Shown piece by piece: positions 6,100 to 7,842 of a stretch of DNA of 7,842 nucleotides. A program made the translations under genes and the position numbers. The stretch is from contig SKYY01000242.1 in assembly GCA_007127665.1 (NCBI GenBank), positions 1 through 7,842 of the forward strand. The letters are read 5' to 3'. The notes under the pieces are model-generated. The model did not search any database, had not been told where the DNA came from, and worked only from the letters and a program-made list of their open reading frames with translations. Source of the DNA: Balneolales bacterium. Lineage in GTDB: Bacteria > Bacteroidota > Rhodothermia > Balneolales > Natronogracilivirgulaceae. Numbering within the stretch: the stretch's first letter is position 1; each line of letters opens with the position of its first letter.

Positions 6100-7157
6100 T
6101 ACACCGCTATCCGTGTTTCCGGTTCTTCCCGGAAATTGAGCAGCAGCTCCAGGATATCCTCCATCTGCTCTTTTTCCATGATCTCCATCCGCAGATATTT
6201 CCCATTCCGGATGCCCTTGATGTAGTTGCCGTAGTGCTTTTTCATCATGATCACCCCGTAACGCTCGCCGTGATGGGCAACGGAGGCCTGCAGTTGCCGT
6301 GCGCACATCTGCATGCGTTCTTCGATGGTTGGTGCGGGCAACAGCTCTCCGGTATCCAGGTAATGGTGGATGTCCCGGAATATCCACGGGTTGCCGATAG
6401 CGGCGCGTCCGATCATGACGCCATCCACCCCGCTCTCTTCAAACAGGTGCCGGGCATGTTCCGGTGTGGTGATGTCTCCGTTGGCAATGACGGGGATGTG
6501 GAGCCCGGGAGTATCCTTGAGGTATTTGAAATATTCCCAGCGCGCTTCTCCCTTGTAGCCCTGGCTGCGGGTCCGGGCGTGGACAGTGAGCGCCTTGACA
6601 CCGACGGATTGCAACATGAGTGCCACTTCCCGGATGCGAATGGTCTTGTCATCCCACCCCAGCCGGGTTTTGACCGTAACGGGCAGGGACGTGGCGTCCA
6701 CCACCGTTCCGGCCATCCTTTCCATCATGCCAATATCCCTCAAACAGGCCGATCCTGCATTTTTTTTGACCACTTTGTAAACGGGACATCCAAAATTGAT
6801 ATCAACCAGATCCGGATTGTTGGCCTCAGCGATTTTCGCGGCTCCGTGCATGGCCTCCTCGCGTCCGCCGAAAATCTGTATTCCAAGCGGTCGTTCGGAT
6901 TCTTCAAAAGCCATTTTGTGCTTTGAGGCGTCGGAATCACGTATGATGGCTTCGGAACTGATGAATTCCGTGTAAACAACATCAGCGCCCTGTTCGCGGC
7001 ACATTTGGCGGAACGGGGAGTCGCTTACATCCTCCATGGGTGCCAGCACGACACATCTGCTGCCCGGAACGAGTAGTGGCAGACCGGGGCCGGTCCGGCC
7101 GGAAACGGCGGGTGTATCAGGTGCATCTGATGCAAGGTGATGAGGTTTACGGTTCAC
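6099..7157 (-). CDS. dusB: tRNA-dihydrouridine synthase (DusB/Nifr3 type)
   Basis: This FMN-dependent enzyme reduces uridine to dihydrouridine in tRNA using NADPH. The 352-residue protein has an N-terminal TIM barrel, opening with VVLAPMEDVSDSPFR (about 36-50), and a C-terminal helical tRNA-binding domain (about 265-345). The catalytic motif NFGCP has Asn121 and Cys124, the general acid. FMN and substrate residues are visible as Lys163/Arg165 (TVKTRLGWD), His193 (VHARTRSQGYKG), Asn226-Gly-Asp (IANGD) and IGRAAIGNPWIF (249-260). The start is a GTG at 7157 with an in-frame stop just upstream. It leaves about 20 extra residues, rich in Pro and Gly, before the usual family N-terminus. No ATG lies between them and the barrel. 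It is monocistronic here, divergent from fbaB and convergent with serS. The Dus family is certain; the DusB subgroup is likely. Confidence 0.95.
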   Translation of the reverse strand: MNRKPHHLASDAPDTPAVSGRTGPGLPLLVPGSRCVVLAPMEDVSDSPFRQMCREQGADVVYTEFISSEAIIRDSDASKHKMAFEESERPLGIQIFGGREEAMHGAAKIAEANNPDLVDINFGCPVYKVVKKNAGSACLRDIGMMERMAGTVVDATSLPVTVKTRLGWDDKTIRIREVALMLQSVGVKALTVHARTRSQGYKGEARWEYFKYLKDTPGLHIPVIANGDITTPEHARHLFEESGVDGVMIGRAAIGNPWIFRDIHHYLDTGELLPAPTIEERMQMCARQLQASVAHHGERYGVIMMKKHYGNYIKGIRNGKYLRMEIMEKEQMEDILELLLNFREEPETRIAV

Positions 7158-7197
7158 GACAGTGTCTCAGGGATTGATTGACCGGATCTGCTTCAAG

Positions 7198-7257
7198 CCA
7201 CTATCAATGGATAGCGGGTATTACCAGGCCAGTATCATGGATGGCTGGTATTCCCGG
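7198..7257. repeat. two adjacent imperfect ~30-bp hairpin repeats
   Basis: Unit 1 (7198-7228) and unit 2 (7229-7257) align at 25 of 31 columns, with two single-base gaps. Both begin CCA, contain TATC near ATGGAT, and share GGTATT before a CC.GG end. Each unit carries a dyad. In unit 1, CTATC and GATAG flank AATG. In unit 2, CCAG and CTGG enclose ATC and GAT. They lie 40 bp upstream of the dusB start codon and may be a decayed dispersed-repeat pair or structured dusB leader RNA. Confidence 0.6.
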
Positions 7258-7386
7258 CTCAAGACCTCTAAATTACAGATTTTTCAGGAAAAAAAGTAGC
7301 GCTCCGGAATATCCCAACGGGATTCTTAATAGAGATTTCACACTATATTCGTTATATTGAGTTGATATAGGATATAGTAGGACCAG

Positions 7387-7430
7387 GTGTTTTTAATACA
7401 CAATAAACGTGTTTCTAATACACTATAAAT
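7387..7430 (+). promoter_or_regulatory. two tandem 22-bp repeats, each with a near-palindrome, upstream of fbaB
   Basis: Unit 1 (7387-7408) and unit 2 (7409-7430) match at 19 of 22 positions. Each starts with a 15-bp near-palindrome, GTGTTTTTAATACAC (7387-7401) and GTGTTTCTAATACAC (7409-7423), with GTGT and ACAC as outer arms. The 22-bp period is about two helical turns, so both sites would face the same side of the DNA. That is the layout of paired operator sites for a dimeric regulator. They sit 66-109 bp upstream of the fbaB start and overlap the only candidate promoter there. The repeat is observed; the binding protein is unknown. Confidence 0.6.
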
Positions 7431-7431
7431 C

Positions 7432-7450
7432 ATGCAGCTAGTAACTGCAT
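7432..7450 (+). promoter_or_regulatory. 6-bp dyad in the probable fbaB leader
   Basis: ATGCAG (7432-7437) and CTGCAT (7445-7450) are perfect inverted repeats around a 7-nt spacer. The dyad starts one base after the 22-bp repeats and ends 45 bp before the fbaB start. It could be an operator half-site pair or a small leader hairpin. The short stem alone does not separate these or exclude chance. Confidence 0.35.
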
Positions 7451-7482
7451 TCTGTTTGGAATACATTCAATAATACCAAGTT

Positions 7483-7488
7483 AGGAGG
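7483..7488 (+). promoter_or_regulatory. strong Shine-Dalgarno sequence for fbaB
   Basis: AGGAGG lies 7 nt before the ATG at 7496, at near-ideal spacing. It fixes the start of the truncated gene. No other gene in this window has a comparable site, which suggests fbaB is translated at high level. Confidence 0.85.
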
Positions 7489-7495
7489 TATACAT

Positions 7496-7842
7496 ATGTC
7501 AGTAGCAACCAAAAACATCTATGAGTTGCTTGGTGATGAGGCGGACAGTCTGCTTAATCACGAGTGCAAAACCATTTCGAAAGATCAGCTGCACCTCCCC
7601 GGAAGTGACTTTGTTGATACCGTATGGAACCCCTCAAGCCGCAACAACAGGGTGCTTGCCAATCTGCAGCGTCTGTTTGACAACGGCCGCCTCGGAGGGA
7701 CAGGCTATCTTTCCATTTTGCCGGTGGACCAGGGTATTGAGCACTCGGGTGGCGCCTCTTTTGCCAAAAATCCCATCTATTTTGATCCGGAGAATATTGT
7801 CAAGCTCGCCTATGAGGGCGGCTGCAACGCCGTAGCTTCCAC
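7496..7842 (+). CDS. fbaB: class I fructose-bisphosphate aldolase (DhnA/FbaB type), 5' part only
   Basis: The reading frame stays open to the window edge and gives the first 115 residues of a protein usually about 350 long. It follows the N-terminus of E. coli FbaB closely from memory: a start with [19 protein letters not shown], then [28 protein letters not shown] (64-83), [12 protein letters not shown] and EGGCNAVAS. This archaeal-type class I aldolase uses a Schiff-base lysine, without metal, to interconvert fructose 1,6-bisphosphate with dihydroxyacetone phosphate and glyceraldehyde 3-phosphate. In E. coli it is associated with gluconeogenic growth. The catalytic lysine lies beyond the window, so catalytic competence cannot be checked here. 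The start is supported by AGGAGG seven bases upstream. The dyad repeats upstream point to regulated expression. Confidence 0.95.
   Translation, partial: MSVATKNIYELLGDEADSLLNHECKTISKDQLHLPGSDFVDTVWNPSSRNNRVLANLQRLFDNGRLGGTGYLSILPVDQGIEHSGGASFAKNPIYFDPENIVKLAYEGGCNAVAS

Larger units (their letters stand above)
7158..7495. promoter_or_regulatory. 338-bp divergent regulatory region between dusB and fbaB
   Basis: No gene is visible here; a 60-codon frame from 7178 has no family resemblance and runs through the repeats. The dusB-proximal half holds two hairpin-bearing ~30-bp repeats (7198-7257). The fbaB-proximal half is AT-rich. It holds a GATATAG doublet (7364-7377), two 22-bp dyad repeats (7387-7430), a 6-bp dyad (7432-7450) and a strong ribosome-binding site. 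A possible fbaB promoter is TTAATA (7393-7398) with TAATAC (7416-7421) at 17-bp spacing, both only partial matches to consensus. On the minus strand, TAATTTAG (7275-7268) resembles a TAnnTTTG box for dusB but has no partner. Confidence 0.5.

Noticed and set aside
7521..7835. Plus-strand frame of 104 codons near the right edge
   Set aside because: The true frame is the aldolase starting at 7496, which stays open to the window edge and has clear family motifs.

Overview
The window holds six protein-coding genes, one of them cut by the right edge, plus several compact repeat and dyad structures between them. GC is moderate. The gene set and protein sequences suggest a member of the Bacteroidota/Rhodothermota/Balneolota group. 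The evidence is a DUF3109 protein (a family common in Bacteroidota), most genes lacking a clear Shine-Dalgarno sequence, and a TAnnTTTG-type -7 box upstream of serS. Balneolota-like is my best guess, but this is inference and no 16S gene or marker search supports it.

Layout. Bases 1-131 are a leader with a 15-bp tandem duplication. Bases 132-2251 are a plus-strand pair: a cysteine-rich DUF3109 protein overlapping rpoN (sigma-54) by an ATGA junction. Bases 2334-4466 are a minus-strand pair: an Lrp/AsnC regulator (3987-4466) followed 45 bp later by an unrecognised 535-residue protein with a signal peptide, a ~250-residue exported domain and about six membrane segments. A 234-bp divergent region (4467-4700) separates lrp from serS (4701-5981). 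It carries a 17-bp perfect palindrome set exactly as the spacer of a candidate lrp promoter, and a 7-bp dyad over a candidate serS promoter. serS converges on dusB (6099-7157, minus). The 117-bp gap between them is almost entirely an array of 19-bp tandem repeats. A 338-bp divergent region (7158-7495) then leads to the 5' third of a class I fructose-bisphosphate aldolase (fbaB). This region has two hairpin-bearing ~30-bp repeats, two dyad-containing 22-bp tandem repeats and a further dyad, and it ends in a strong AGGAGG ribosome-binding site.

Function. Most genes are housekeeping: transcription (sigma-54), tRNA charging with serine, tRNA dihydrouridylation, and glycolysis/gluconeogenesis. I see no phage, IS element, CRISPR array, tRNA or rRNA. 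I do not see a clear new multi-gene system. The items most worth a second look are the unrecognised membrane protein downstream of an Lrp-type regulator, the intergenic 19-bp array, and the phased dyads upstream of fbaB.
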